Shown in pieces: positions 41,614 to 58,400 of a stretch of 64,000 nt of DNA. This DNA is from Talpa occidentalis (taxonomy: Eukaryota > Chordata > Mammalia > Eulipotyphla > Talpidae). Location: the NCBI RefSeq assembly GCF_014898055.3, contig NW_023601433.1, positions 23,177,641-23,241,640 of the forward strand. Direction: 5' to 3'. How positions within the stretch are numbered: the first letter of the stretch is position 1; every line of letters begins with the position of its first letter. The position numbers and the translations under genes were made by a program. The notes below the pieces were generated by a model. It was not told the DNA's origin. It searched no databases and worked only from the letters and a program-made list of their open reading frames with translations.

Positions 41614-44106
41614 ATGCTGAAAAGGGAAAATACAACACACTGAAAATGTAAGGGGGAAAAATATATGACCTCTCAATCAAGGGATGCAAATTAAACCAAA
41701 ACTTAGATGCCTTGTTTTCTTATTAGAATAATAAATATTGTGAGACTGAAGCTTTTGGGGTGGTTGTATCTAATGAACACTGTCATCTGCTGCTAGGAGA
41801 TTATGAATGGGCTCATACTTAGTCCAATTTTTGTATCAAATCAAAAGGATTCCAAGGGGATTCAAGGTGCATGTCTTTCACCTCTCCATTCTACTTCTAG
41901 GAATTTGTCCTAATAATTGAAAAAATGCTCCAAAAAGTAGAGTAAGTATGTTCATTTCAGTGTGATTGAGAATTGAAAAAATAATTAAAAGCAATCTACC
42001 ATATCCACAGGAGATTTGTGAATTCAAACCTAGGAAACCTTTATATTCCCACCAAGAAAGTACTAGGGTTCTTTTTTCTCCTTATCCTAACCAACCTCTG
42101 TGGTTTCTGTTAGATACACATGTAGCCCATTCTTACTGGAGTGAGGTGGTACATCCCTCTGCTTTTGATTTGCCTTTCCATGATGATATGTGATGTTGAA
42201 CATTTCCTTCATGTGCCTGCTGGCCATCTGTGTGTCGTCTTGGAGAAGTGACTATTTAGCTCTCCTGTGCATTTTTGATTGGCTTGTTTTCATTTGGTTG
42301 AGTTGTCTGAGTCCTTTGTAGATCTTAGATATTAGCTACTTGGCAGGTGTGTGATGTGCAAATGTATTCTCCCATTCAGTAGGGTGTCAAATGTATTCTC
42401 CCATTCAGTAGGGTGTCATTTCATTTTGATGAGACATCCTTTCGCTGGGAAGAAGCCTTTTAGCTTGTGCAGTATCATTTGTTTATTTTTGCTTTTGTCT
42501 TCTTGAAGTTGGAGTCAAATCCCCAAAGAAACCATGAAGCCAATATTATGGCGTATTTTGCCTGGTTCCTTTTATGTATTATATGACTGCAGATCTTACA
42601 TCCAAACCTTTAATCCACTTTGAGTTATTTTTTGTGTATGGTAGGAGAGAGTGGTCTAGTTCTTTTTTCTACTTGTGGCTACCCAGTTTTGCAGTACCGT
42701 TTGTTGAAGAGAACTTTGTTTTTCCATTGTGTACTCTTGACTCCTGTTTTGTACATTAACTGTCCATAAAAGTATGGGTTTATTTCTGGGCTGTCATTTC
42801 TATACCATTGGTCTGTGTGTCTGTTTTAATTCCAATACATTTTTTGGTCAATATTGCTTTGACTATTTGGGGTCTTTTCTGGCTCTATATAAATTTCAAT
42901 TAAATTTGCTCTATTTCTTTGAAAAATTCCATTAGAACTTTGATAGGAATTCCATTTCATCTCTATCTGTCTTACTTTGGAGAAGGTGTACATGTTAACA
43001 ATATTAATTCTTCCAATCCATGAGCGGGGAATATCTTTCTATTTTCTTGCATCTTATTATATTACATTTAGCAATACCTTATCATTTTCATTGAATCGAT
43101 CATTCACCTCTTAATTTTTTTTTACTTTTATTTCTTATTTTTCAATTTTTACATCATTGCTCATTTTTGAACAATATTTGCTTCCCCCAGTCCCTCATGT
43201 GCAGTCCCCATTGAGTTTCCTTCCCCAATGCACTCGTGCACCATCACCTCAGTCCCCAGTGCTCCTCCCTCCCTCTGATCCCTCTCCTTCCTCCTCCCCT
43301 GCAGGATGTCTCTGATTTATAATATTGTCTTTATTGTGTTGTGTTTTGTGCTGTTATTATTTTTTTACACTGATGTCTTATTGGGTTCCCCTATATTCCT
43401 GCTTTAAGTGAAACCATCCAATATTTTTCTTTTTCCTTCTGGCTCCTTTCACTGAGCTAATTCCTTCTAGGTCCATCCATGTTGCTGCAAATGGCATGAG
43501 TTTATCTTTTTTGATTGCTGAGTAATATTCCATTGTGTATATGTGCCACCTCTTCTTAGATCATTCACCTCTTTTGTTAGGTTTATTTCTAGGTATTTAA
43601 TACTTTTCGATGTTATTGTAAATGAGATTGTTTTCCTGAGGGCTTTCTCTTCTCGTTCATTATTTGCATATAGGAATAAACAGAATTTTGCATGTTGATT
43701 TTGCAGTCTCTCACTTCCCTGATCGAATATTTTGTAAAATGTAGTGTTTAGGTTTTACTATATGTATTATCATGTCATCTATAAATAGTGATAGTTTGAC
43801 TTCTTTGTTTCCAATTTGGGTTCCTTTTATATCCCTCTCTTGCCTAATAGCTCTAGTACCTCCAATACTACGTTGAACATGGGTGGTGATAGTGCACATC
43901 ATTGTTGTGTATCTGAAATCTTATCCTATTCTCTCCCTGATTATATTACCTGTGGGTGTGGTATAGATGCCTTTAATCTGTGGCGATATGTTCCTTCTAC
44001 CCCCTTGTACTAAGAGTTTTTTTCTTACTGAGTCTAGCTAGAAGTTTTCTATCTTATTTTTTCCCTAAGTTCCAGCTACTCATTTCATTGATTTTTTAAA
44101 TTAAAA

Positions 44107-44372
44107 GACTTTTTTAACATTATTTATTTATGCATACAAGGTGGGGAGTACAGGCCAGAGGTATGGGGGATGAGAGGATTCACCAGAGACAGAGCGGGGA
44201 ACAGAACAGGCAAACTGACTGAAATACACTGCTGAGGGGAACAGCGGGCAAGTCAGGAGATATCTGCTGCAAAATGTGCGCAGCTCCCTGGTCAAGGATC
44301 GAACCCGTGGCCCAGTGGCTGCAGATAACTTCATAGGTTGTGTCTTACCCTTGCACCACCAGGGAGGTCCTC
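44107..44372 (-). mobile_element. Older-subfamily SINE, right copy
   Basis: Counterpart of 25688-25953. Confidence 0.85.
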
Positions 44373-47300
44373 AATGACTTTTTTAAACTGTCATTTTAAA
44401 TCCTATGTCATTTATTTCCACTGTGATTTTTATTATTTCCTTCCTTCAACTAGCTTTTTTGCTAATTCTTTCAGGTAATGTTAGCATATTTATTTGAGTT
44501 CTTTCTTATTTCTTGATGTGGGCCTGTGTTGCCTTGTACTTCACTATTGGAACTGTTCTTGCTCCTGGCCAGAGGTTCTGATAGGTTGTGTCTTCATTTT
44601 CCATTGTCTCCAGGTTTTTTTTTTTTAATTTCTTCTTTGATTTCCTCATTAACCCAATAGTCATGAGTGTGGTGCTTTATAGTCACCACCTACTCAGGGT
44701 TTTTCCCACCTTCCATTTGTGCTTGATTTCTATTTGATACCATTGTGATCAGAAAAGGTGCCTGACAATGATTTCAAACTTCATGAATTTATTCACACTT
44801 GTTTTATGATCCAACATGTGATCCACTCTGGAAAATGTTCCATGTGACCTTCAGAAGAATGTGTGCTCAGCTTTTGGGGAGTGTCGTTCTCCATAAATGT
44901 CTGGTGGGCTCAAGCGGTCTATTGCTCACTTAAGGCTATTGTTTCCTTGTCTATATTCCCTCTGGTTGATCTGTCTTTGAAGTAAGTGGGGTGTCTTCTA
45001 CCAAAGACTTCTACCATCATTGTGTTGTGGTCAATGTCTGTTTTTAGGTTTGTCACATAGTTGTCTTATATATTTGGGTGCACCTTTGTTTGCTGCATGT
45101 ATACTGATGGTATATCAATCCTTTCCTGATGTGTTGCTCCATTAACCACTATGCAATGACCATTCTGCCTCTTGTTCCCCTTTTTACCTGCAAGGGTTTT
45201 TCTTTGTCTGATGAAATATGTCTGTCTCTGCCTTTTTGAGGGTCCCATTCACTTGTAGGATTTTTTCCCAGCCATTTGCTTTGAATCTGTTTATCTTCTG
45301 AACTCACATAGGTCTCCTGGAGACAACAAGAAGTTGGATTTGTTTTCAGATCCAACCATCCTTTCTGTGCCTTTTGCTTGGCAAGTTCATTCCATTCAAA
45401 CTTAAAGTGATTATTGATATAAAGGTATTAGCTACTGTAATTTTGTCTTTAGTTTTCTCTTCTATAGTTTAGTTTCTTGTGACTTTTCTCATGTGAAATT
45501 CAGATAGGAGTTCTCTTTTCAATATTTCTTGAGGAGGAAGTCTAGTGATAGCAAACTCCTGCTTTCATTTGTCTGGGAAGTCCTTATTTTCTCCCTCACA
45601 TCTGAATGAGAGTCTTGCAGGATATATATTCTTGGCTGGCAGTTTTGATCTTTGAGTGTTTCGCATACATTATTCCATTCTCTCCTCACTTGTTGAATTT
45701 CCTCAGAGAATTCAGACGTAAGCCTGAAGAGGGTACTTTTACAGGTTATCTGCTTTTTTTCTGCCTGACTGCCTTCTTCGTTCTGTCTTTGCCTTGAACT
45801 CTTTCTAGTTTCCTTACTGTGCATCTTGACATAGGTTAACTTCAGCAGGGGACCTACCTTGGTGGATTTGCTTCCAGGCCCTGAGGTCTGCCAAGGGCTA
45901 CTTCCAGGACTGCCTCCCCCCCCCCATTAGAGATCACTGATGTCTGCACCAATGCCTGCTGTGGCTGGTCTGCTTCCAGTCCTGCCCTGGCTCACTGAGA
46001 ACTGCCAAGGCCTGCTGTCAATGGGGCTGCTTCCATGAGCCACTGCTGAGCTCACATATCTGCACCAATGTCTGGGGGCCTGGGGGTGGGTCTGCTTCAG
46101 GACCCGGTCTGGAGGCTTGCTGAGGTCTGCCAAATGTTTCTGTGTAATCACATTGCCAGTTCTGCCAGGCCACTGGGGCTCACCTCACTGCCTAGGCAGG
46201 CTACCTGCTTGGCCTGTTCCACTGCTTGCTGGGGTCTCCCTCCTCTGGATGGGCACTTTACTTGTGCTGTAATTGTCTGTTTTTCCTTCAGGAGTCATTG
46301 GCCTTGTTCTGTTGCAATCTAGTTTGAACACATGGAGAGGGTGAGCCCAGCATCTTTACTCTGCTGCCATTTTGTCCCTTTGATATTGTTTTTTAAGTGA
46401 ACTTTCTATGCCTTTATTTTTGTTACTTCTAGGACCCATATGAGATGGATGTGATTTCTCTTTGTTTTCCTGAAAGGAAAACATGATATCCTTTTTCAAA
46501 TTCCTTTTTTCCTGCATTGATCTATTGTGTGTTTGCCAACATGGTGTTTCTCGAGCTCATCGATTCTTTCCATTGCTTCTGTTTGTCTGCTACTGAGGCC
46601 CTCAATGAATGTTTTTCATTCAGTTATAGTGTTTCAGACTTCTGTGATTTCTAACTGTAGCCACCTCATATTGCTTTGTTTGTATTCTCGTGCTGGCTCA
46701 TGTTCTCTGTTATTGGAGTTCCATGGCTTTGTTAGAACTTTTGCCCTAAATCTATGTCAGTCATGTGCTGCAGTTTTGCTGGAATGGGGCTCCCATCTTC
46801 CGTTTTTCCCTCCAACATTTGTGATCTGTTCGTCTGTCCCCTCGTTTTTAATTTTGATGGGTTGTAGTAGGGATAGACTTTCAAATCATTGTCTTTTCCC
46901 CTGTTGAAGTAATGAGAGAACTGGTCCTTATGATGGGGCAGAAGGTACAGTGAGTGCCAGGGCAGTGGGGCACCAAAGAATCACCCCAATGAATGCCAGG
47001 AATTCAAGCTTCCTACTGTGCTGTGGATACCAGAGGTGGCGCTGGGAAGTGCTCCCCACTTCTTTGCCCATTTCTCAGCCTTAATGTCCTTCATGGCTTC
47101 ATGCTCACGCTAAGCTGTTCTTGAGCGCTTGAGCTTGAGCTTGAGCACTGGGCACAGATTGCAGCTGACATGGGCTCACAGGCAGGGAGTTCTCTTCTCT
47201 TTTGACACTCAAAGCCTTATCCTGGGGTGTGAGTGCCTGTCATTAGCAGGCACTGAGCTCTAGTTTACCAGGATTCCTTTGTTGTTTTGGCTTTAGCCAC

Positions 47301-47581
47301 ATGTTGGGGTGGCGATTTCTCTGAATATCCCAGTCTCGAGTAGTAGCCTTTCCTATGGGGAGACGCAGGTGACCTGACTCAGCTCTCCCTGTTGAGAGGT
47401 CAGGATCCAGCTGTTCTATACTGTGGGCCTCCACTCAAGCCAGTAATGCTCATGCTGAACTACCACCCCAAAGCTTTCCAGTTCCTGGCTGTCAACTTGC
47501 TGACTCCCTTATTCAGTGCATTGCCAGGTGTCAGGAGTCCCTGGTATTGCTGTGTGTCAAACCCACAACTGTAGGGGTTTC

Positions 47582-47844
47582 CTTTTTTTAACATTTATTT
47601 ATTTATGCATACAAGAGCTGGGGTAGAGGCCCGAGGAGAGGGGGCGTAAGAGGATTCTCACTGACTGAAATACACAGGCACACTGACTGAAATACACTGC
47701 TGAGGGGAGCAGCGAGCGAGTCAGGAGAAGTCTGCTTGCCATGTGGGTTGCTCCCTGGCCAGCCAGGGCATCGAACTCGTGCTGCAGAGTCTGCGGATTG
47801 CTTCACAGGCTGCGTCTCATCCCCTTGCACCACCAGGGAGGCCC
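47582..47844 (-). mobile_element. Older-subfamily SINE, right copy, with target-site duplication
   Basis: Counterpart of 29151-29414, flanked by AACTGTAGGGGTT repeats. Confidence 0.85.
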
Positions 47845-48893
47845 AACTGTAGGGGTTGTTGCATAGCATGTGCCCACCTGCCATGAGTTGTGCTGCCCCA
47901 ATCTCACTACACAGAGTTTGCTTCATGTTTTCCCTCCCTTGGGACTGCCGCTCCTCAGATATGCTGTGGAGGACTGTTTTTCCTTCAGGGGTTTTGGGCC
48001 TTGCTCTATTGCAATCTAGTTGTGGGATATCTGGAGAAGGTGAGGCCATCTTACTAGATTCAGCTTGGGAAGTTCGAATGACATTATCTGGATATCAAAA
48101 ACAGACTATCAGGAAAACTAGCGTGAGTGTGCCTGTAAATGACTCCGTGCCTCTCAAGTCATACCGCAAAGATAGACTGATGCTGTTGGTGGTCAGAAAG
48201 GTTCAGTAACAGAATGTTGGCTGAAAGTGTTTATGCATTTCTGTGAAATGGCTTATGAGAGAAAATGGTCTCTCAAGTAATCTAGTGGAATCAGAAACAG
48301 ATTGCTAATCCTGCTTGAATTAACACACATCCACCAGGTTTCCTGATCTCAACACCGAGACACCATAATTGGAGAGGTGGAGTATACTGTGCTGTGTAGA
48401 AATAATAGCAATCCGTGCAAAGCACACGTTTATTACAGAGGGAGGAGTGTGCTCTGTTGTGGACTCAGAGACAACCAAGGAGAGTGTTACCTAAGCACAG
48501 ATTCTGTGAGATTAATAAAACCTGAAGGACCAAAGAATAAGACCTTAAGGGACAAAGGATCATTTCACTTAGATGTGGAATATAGGGAAACTAGACAAAG
48601 GGTCAGACAAAGACAAACTTTCAAAGCAACACTTGAAAGCTGACCTAGAGCTGAGACAGCCAGGAAGCGGGGGGGATGGGGAGGGTGGCAAGAGGGACAG
48701 GGAGGAGAGCACAAGGACTCTGGTGGAGGACCACGGGTGCGCTGGTACTGGGAGAGCGAAGGTGGCCACACCTGAGGGGAGAAATCCTAGACTGTCAAAA
48801 ACTCAACAAGGATGGAAAACAATGTTGCTTCATTCAAAAGAGAAAAAGGGGAAAACCTTTTGAATTATGCTATTTACACTTTAATGGATATGA

Positions 48894-50429
<1,536 letters not shown>

Positions 50430-50617
50430 AGATTTGTTGGAATATCCACTAACAAATCAGAGGCCAATGATAGAATTCTTGACTGCCCATACCCAGTGGT
50501 AAAAATGCTCTTTTAAGCATAGTTGATAAACTGAAAACAAATGCATGTTTCCTTGATGTGGAAATCTCATCCCAAGCTGTTCTTTATAATATCCCTAGAA
50601 AAATTAATTAGTCCTAC

Positions 50618-50623
50618 ATTAAA
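50618..50623 (+). terminator. Candidate poly(A) signal of PTCHD3 (ATTAAA)
   Basis: ATTAAA lies about 190 bases past the stop codon and upstream of the L1 insertion. It is the only near signal I noticed. The hexamer is common in AT-rich DNA, so this is tentative. Confidence 0.3.
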
Positions 50624-50683
50624 ATATGTTTACTAAATTAGGAACTGTTGTCATCTTTATTTTAAACTATAAAAATTGGATGT

Positions 50684-51436
50684 AACCAGATATATGAAAA
50701 AAATGTTCAATGTCACTTGCAATCAGGGAAATGCAAATCAAAACTACAATAAGATACCATCTCACACCAGTGAGATGGCACATATTAAAAAAACTAGCAA
50801 CAACAAATGTTGGCTAGGATGTAGAAATAAAGGAACTCTCCGGCACTGCTTTTGGGAGTGTAAACTGGTCCAAACACTATGGAAAGCTGTGAGGAGATTC
50901 CTCACCCTACTAAAGATAGAGCTTCCATATTTTCCAGCAATCCCACTCCTAGGTATTTACCCAAAGGACACAGAAAAATCAATTCCAAAGAGCACCTGCA
51001 CCCCTATGTTTATAGTAGCACTGTTTACAATAGCTAAGCTTTGGAAACAGCCAAAATGCCCAAAAATAGATGACTGGATCAAGAAGATGTGGTACATATA
51101 CACCATGGAATATTACTCAGCATTCAAAAAAGATAAACACACGCAATTTGCAGCAACATGGATGGAGCTGGAAGGGATCATGCTCAGCGAAATAAGCCAG
51201 AAAGAAAAAGAAAAATACCAGATGGCCTCACTCATAGCAGGCATCTAGAAAACTTAAATAAGGGACCAGGAAAATGAATAACTATAAGAAAGTGAAAATC
51301 AAAATCAACCAAAAACTATGAATGAGAGAGACTCTATGGGGGGTGGGGGGCAGGGAGGGGAGGGACTGGGGTCAGAATGGGGGGGTTGCAATTGTATGGG
51401 GAATATAAAAATAAAATTTATTTAAAAAATAAAAAA
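50684..51436 (+). mobile_element. 5'-truncated L1 3' end, right copy
   Basis: Plus-strand L1 with a 190-residue open stretch of the ORF2 C-terminus ([16 protein letters not shown], then [12 protein letters not shown], then MEYYSAFKKDK), a G-rich 3' UTR and an A-rich end. It is 5' truncated and immobile. Confidence 0.92.
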
Positions 51437-52414
51437 GACACATTTCCCTGTGATTACTATGGCGATTCCAGGTTTAGCTCTGCTGGGAAGTCATTGTATG
51501 CACATTCTGAACAAAGTTTTGAAGTACCTAAATTATCTGTTCCGAAGAATAGAGACAATAACTCTACATGTGTCTTTTAAAAAGAGCAGAAGTAGTCGAC
51601 CTCCCTAATATCATCCTCAAAGCTTACTCTCTCCCCATCACCTATTTTCTTGGCCATCTCCAGCCTCGGGCCTGCACAGACTATTTCCACTTCTTACAGA
51701 GACAGTGTCTATGAGTAAGAGATGAAATTATTTTATCTACTGCCACCGTAACCTGTTTTATTCCCTAAACACCTCAGACCATTTGGCCTAAAGACAAAAC
51801 GGCAAAATCCAAAGGGAAGGACCATCCTATGCTTATTCACAATCAGGAGGCATGGACCTCGACAGACTTTGTGGTGTGGTATATAATCTGCAGTGTAAGA
51901 GCTACTTTAAGCTAGACATGGGACATCTCAGTGGGTTTTAAGTGTCATTGGATATAGCTTTTTGAACACACATTATTACACTGAAGGTAACTGAAGATGA
52001 AGAAATGAGGAGCTATATGAAGATCAAAGCTTCTATGGCAGGAGCCTGACCTCCTTTTAGGTTTGGAAACCCATGGGGCCTGTTTGTGAAACACTGCATT
52101 TAAAATTAAAAGATGCCCTTTAGAGAACCATTCAGCACAAGTTCGTTGTGAAAACAGAAGAAAATAAATGCTGATGCTGATAGCAGGAAAGGGGCAGGCT
52201 AGTGTCAGGACCCTTCTTTCCATGAGGTCACACATTCCTTCCCAATGGGTCTGTTTGTACACTCCCCTCCTTCCTTGCTCTAGCAGAGGACTCCTCCTCA
52301 GCTTTCTTAAGGCAATAGTTATGAGCTCATCTTCCCACCATGAGGAAAAGTCACACCCTACTCACCATTCATCTCATCCGTGCATTGCCAGCACAATGTC
52401 AAAGAATGCATCAG
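51437..52414. other. Downstream flank of PTCHD3, nothing recognised
   Basis: AT-rich sequence without a gene. Its last 12 bases (52403-52414, AGAATGCATCAG) are the left target-site duplication of the following L1. Confidence 0.5.
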
Positions 52415-55400
52415 AGAGAGATCAACATGGCAGAGGGGAAATGCTGCGAGTAAGTCCTCCCATAAAAAAAAAAAAAAAAGTTAATAGGGAGGAAAAATGG
52501 CTGGTCCCTGCGAGAACTGGGAAGCGGAAGATAAATGGGTGACTGACAAACTGCATGAAGAAGAAAGTTGTCATAAGAGGACAAGAAGGGAGGAAAGCTC
52601 AGAACCTGGCTACCCTCCCCACCCACAAAGTCAGCACTCTCCGACCAACAGAAAGGAGGAAAACAAACAAACAAGCAAAAACAACCAACAAGAACAAACT
52701 ACACATCAAGCGGGACTGTGAGTGGAAAGGAACTATTTCAGGCACTGCACCCTGTGAACTGGAACTGTGGAAAACTGGGCAGGAATCACTGCGGAGGTGA
52801 GTGAATGGCTCTTGCGCCATTAGAGGAAGATAAGGACTCTGTGGAGACCTATAAATAGCCCAAGACCAGCCCATAAGCTTGTGCAGAAAAGCAGTGCACT
52901 TGAAAAGAATATGCAGAATGCGGATCCCAGCTGCCCAGGTCCCCGTGCCTGTGGGGAGATGCGCAGGAGCCCTCATTGAGGTGAATGTCCCTCACCGAGT
53001 AATCAGAAACCAAGCACCTGGACATGGGAGCAGGGTGCAAAAGGTGCCATATCTGTGGATACTAAACTGGGCTACAGCCCGCATCCTGGATCTGAGGGCT
53101 TCAGAACTGAGGGCACAATATTCGGGGTGCAGAATCTCCACGACAGTGGGGCACAGGGCAGACCCTGCACCCCCATGCCTTTGAGGCTCTCCACACCACT
53201 CCCACTCTGTTCCCCTGGACCCATGGGGGAGAAAGACAGTTCTGGAAGGACACTAGAAAAGATCTCTGGCGCCACCTAGTGACCAGAAAAAAAATCACCA
53301 ACATCCTGAGAGTTGGAAATCAGGGATCCCAAAAACACCCTCTGGCTCTGAGAGAGGGTGGGCAGCATAAACGGGGATAAGGAGAGAAATAAGGCGTGGA
53401 GCAAGACCCCATCCTAAACCTGAGAGCCAGCCGCAGGATCCGGGGCATGGGACGTGCCATAACAGCAGGCACTGCACAGGGTGACAGCCAGCATTTTTGA
53501 TCTGATAGCCCTGCAATTGAGACCTAGAGTGCAGAAGTCAGGACATGGAATCCATACACCTGTGGGCAGAGCACCTGGTGAACACGGAGCAGACACAGCA
53601 CCCAGCTTGAATAAGAGCCCCTGTGTTGAGGTGCTCACCCTGGTAACCCCCCGCCTCCATTTCTCAGAGAATCACTGGGATAAAGCACTGGTCAGCAAGT
53701 ATGGATCTCTGGTGCCACCTCGTGACCAGAACAAAATCACCAACTAGTTGATTCCTTGTTGGAACAGTAAATACAGAGAGAGGGAACTGTAAGGGACAGT
53801 GCCCAACAACACAGCATCAACACCCTGGTGGAGTTTTGGCCTACCAGTACTGGTCTCAGTCTGGTAAACAGTTTCCAGCACCCCTAAAGGAGCATTCCAG
53901 AGCAACGCCTGCCAACACCAGTGGCACAACGTCCCAATGCATAGAACTAATTAGAAAACTAACAACAGGGAATAGAAAACATAAAAATAACCAAGTAAGC
54001 CCGCAGGAGAACAAACCACAAAAAGAAATAAGGTCACCAGAGCTCAACAATGACATGGAAGAACTCAGCCTATTAGATAGAGAATTAATGATCATCATGA
54101 TTAAAAAGCAGAAAGAAAACAAAAAGGAAAAAAAAATGATTTGAGACAAATAATCACTGAACTTAAGAATGAAATTGAGACATTAAGAAAGGAAAGAAAA
54201 GAAACACAGGAGATTAAAAGATTACTAGAGGAGCTAAAGAACTCTGGGGAAAGCAAAGAAAATGGAATCAATGAAATGGAAGAACAAATCAGTGGTATTG
54301 AAGATACAGAAATACAAAAGAGCCAAAAGAGAAAAGGAGAGAGAAGTGCAAATGAAGCAGTATGAGGAGACTCTTAGACAATTATCAGGCTCCATGAAGA
54401 GTGGAAATGTAAGAGTCATATGCATTCCGGAAGGTGAGGAGAAAGACAAAGGAACTGAGAAATTATTCAAGAAGATAATTGAAGAAAACTTCCCAAGCAT
54501 GAAAAAGGAGATGAATATAGACATACAAGAAGTGAGAAGAACTCTCAATTACCACAATGAGAAGAAAACTACAGCAAGACACCTAATAGTAAAGCTTGCA
54601 AGAGTCCAAGGCAAGTCAAAAATAATGAAACTGGAAAGGGGGAAGAAACATATAACTTATAAGGGAAAACCAATCAGGTAAACTGCAGACTTCTCTGAAA
54701 AAAATTATGGGCAAGAAGAGGATGGAGTAACATATTCAGCAAACTTCAAGACAGCAAATGCCAACCAAAAATACTTTACCCTGAAAAGCTCCCCTTACTC
54801 TATAAAGAAAAAATATGGACCTTCTCAGACAAACAGAAACTCCAGAAAGTCATTACAACTAAACCCCCCACTCCAAAAATTTCGACAAGAAGTCCTAAAG
54901 CCAAAACCAACAGAGGAATGAACAAGAAGAACAGAATAAAGCAAATAATAAAATCACAAAAAAGACAAACAAAATGACAAACACAGATTCCAACATACCA
55001 ATATTAACTCTAAATGTAAATGGATTGAACACATCAATAAAAAGACACAAAGTAGCAGGCTGGATTAAAAAACAAAATCCCACCTTCTGCTGTCTCCAGG
55101 AAACACATTTAGCCACAAAAGGTAAACATAGACTGAAAGTAAATGGTTGGAAAACAATCCTACAAGTAAATGGGCCAAAAAAGAAGGCAGGAACAGCCAT
55201 ACTTATATCAGATGAAATAGACTTCAAATTAAAAAAGGTAAAAAGAGACATAGACAGACACTACATTATGATCAAGGGGACAATACATCAGGAAGATACA
55301 ACACTTGTCAACATATACTCACCAAATGAAGGGGCACCAAAATTTATAAGACAATTGTTAACTGCTCTGAAAACAGAATTAAAGAAAATACAGATATACT

Positions 55401-58400
55401 GGGAGACTTCAACACCCCACTCTCACCAATGGACAGATCAACGAATAAACAGACAAAAAATAAACAAAAACACTAGAGCCCTAAATAAACACATGGAACT
55501 CATGGACTTAACAGACATCTATAGGACACTGCACCCAAAAAAATACAGGTACACATTTTTCTCAAGTGTGCATGGATCATTCTCCAGAATCGATCACATA
55601 CTGGGCCACAAGACAAACATCTACAGATACATGAGGATCAAAATCATTCCAACTATCTTCTCCAATCATAAAGGCATCAAGCTAGAAATAAATCATGAAG
55701 AAAATAACAAGGAACCCTCCCACTTCATGGACATTGAAATCCACACTAGTGGAAGAACACTGGACTAAAGAGGGGATCAAGGAAGAGATTAAAAAATACT
55801 TTGAGTTGAACGACAAGGAGGAGACCACTTTCCAGAATTTATGGGATGGAGTAAAAGCAGTAATAAGAAGAAAATATAGAGCAATACAGGCTCACATCAA
55901 CAAACAAGAAAGAACTCAAAAACAAACCAAATCTCACATCTCAAAGAGCTAGAAAAAGAACAACAAAAAACCCTACAGCCAGTAGGTGAATGGAATAATA
56001 AAAATTAAAGCAGAAATAAATGAATTGGGGATTAAAAAAAAATCCAAAAGATCAATGAAACCAAAAGTTGGTTCTTTGAAAAAAATGCTTTCAAAATAGA
56101 CAAATTTCTAGCCATGGCTCACAATGAAAAAATGGGAGAAAACAAATATAAATAGGATTACAAATGAAAGAGGAGAAATCACCACAGACTCAGTAGAAAT
56201 CAAAAGAATAATCAGAGATTACTATGAACACCTATATGCAAAAAATTCAACAACCTAGAAGAGATGGGTAAATTCCTAGAACGATATAATCATCCAAAAC
56301 TGGACAAAGAAGAAATACAACAACTAAACAGACCAATTACAAGCATAGAAATTGAGGCAGTAATCAAAGCACTCCCCAAAAACAAAAGGCCAGGCCCAGA
56401 CGGCTTCACAAATGAATCCTACCAAACGTTCAGCAGTGAATTAGTACCATCCTACACAAATTCTTTCAAAAAATTGAAAAACAAGGAATACTACCAAATA
56501 CATTCTACGAAGCCAATATTACACTAATACTAAAACCAAACAAAGACAGCACAAAAAAAGAAAACTCCAGGCCAATCTCCCTAATGAACAGTGATGCAAA
56601 AATCCTCAACAAAATCCTTGCCAACAGAATCCAACAATGCATCAAAGGGACAGTACCCCACGATCAAGTGGGGTTCATTCCAGGGGCACAAGGATGGTTC
56701 AACATACGAAAATCAGTAAGTGCAATCCAACACAACAACAAAAAGAAAAATAAAAACCATATAATCATATCAATAGATGCTGAGAAAGCATTGGACAAAG
56801 TCCAGCATCCATTTATGATGAAGGCCCTTGAAGTTCTCAGGATAGAAGGAACATACCTTAACATGATATAAGCCATATGCGATAAGCCCACTGCCAATAT
56901 TATTCTCAATGGTGAAAATCTGAAGGCCTTTCCTCTAAGATCAGGTATAAGACAAGGATGTCCTCTCTCACCACTGCTCTTCAATATATTACTGGAGTCC
57001 CTCGCCAGGGCAATAAGACAAGAGAAATACATACAAGGAATCCAAATAGCCAAGGAAGAAGTCAAACTATTTGCAGAAAATATGATAATATACATAGAGA
57101 ACCCTAAAAATTCTTCAGAAAACCTACTCAAATAATCAACCAGTTCAGTAAAGTAGCAGGATACAAAATCAAAACGCAAAAATCAGTAGCCTTCCTATAC
57201 ACAAACAATCAATCAGAAGAAGAAGAAATCAAGAAAACCATCCCTTTTATAACTGAAACCAAAAAAATCAAATATTTGGGAATACACCTGACAAAAGAGG
57301 TGAAAGACCTATACAAAGAAAATTATAAAACAACGTTAAAAGAAATTGAAGACGACACAAAGAAATGGAAAGACATCCCCTGCTCATGGATTGGAAGAAT
57401 CAACATTATTAAAATGGCCATCCTCCCAAAAGCAATATACATATTCACTGCTATTCCAATAAAAATCTCAATGACATTCTTCAAAGAAATAGAACAAATA
57501 CTGATGAAATTCATATGGAACCACAAAAAACCATGAATAGCCAAAGCCCTACTGATGAAAACAAAGGAGAAAGGAGGTATCACAATTCCAAACTTCAAGC
57601 TAAACTACAAAGACATAATAATTAAAACAGTTTGTATTGAAACAAAAACAGATACACAGACCAATGGAACTGAATAGAGAGCCCAAAAATAAAACCACAC
57701 TTATATGGACAACTAATCTTTGACAAAGGAGCAAAGATTATGCAGTGGAAAATGGACAGTTTGTAGCGCTATACCTCCACATGCAAAAAAATGAAATTAG
57801 ACCACTACCTCTCACCGTGCACAAAAATCAACTCAAAATGGATAAAAGAACTGGACATAAGACCTGAAACCATAAAATATATAGATGAAAATACAGGTAA
57901 AACACTACAAGACATACATCTCAGAAACTTCTTTATTTTTTATGATTTTTTTATATTTTATTTTTATATTCCCCATACAATAGCAACCCCTTATTTTGAT
58001 CCCAATCCCTCCCCTCCCCGCCCCCACACCCCAGAGTGTCTCTGGTTTATAGTTGTTTGTTGATTTTGATTTTTACTTTCTTATAGTTATTCTTTTTCCT
58101 GGTCCCTTATTTAAGTTTTCTAGATTCCAGCTATGAGTGAGACCATCCGGTATTTTTCTTTTTTTTTCCTGGCTTATTTCGCTGAGCACGATCCCTTCCA
58201 GATACATCCATGTTGCTGCAAATTGAATGTGTTTATCTTTTTTGAATGCTGAGTAATATTCCATGGTGTATATATACATCTTCTTGATCTAGTCATCTAT
58301 TTTGGGCATTTGGGTTGTTTCCAAAGCTTAGATATTGTAAACAGTGCTGCTAAAAACACCCAAAGCAGTGATAGTGAAGGCAAAGATGAACACCTGGGAT

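Larger units (their letters stand above)
42020..48060 (-). mobile_element. Antisense L1 complex, right copy
   Basis: Counterpart of 23600-29640, with the same nested L1 (about 43115-43560, direct repeats GATCATTCACCTCTT), SINEs at 44107-44372 and 47582-47844, and two similar L1 5' ends near 46380 and 48060. A 29-bp tandem repeat (AAATGTATTCTCCCATTCAG...) occurs at about 42360-42418, as in the left copy at 23939-23996. Confidence 0.8.

Noticed and set aside
54974..55768. 264-residue endonuclease-like gene
   Set aside because: It is the start of the ORF2 of the full-length L1 and is broken further on.
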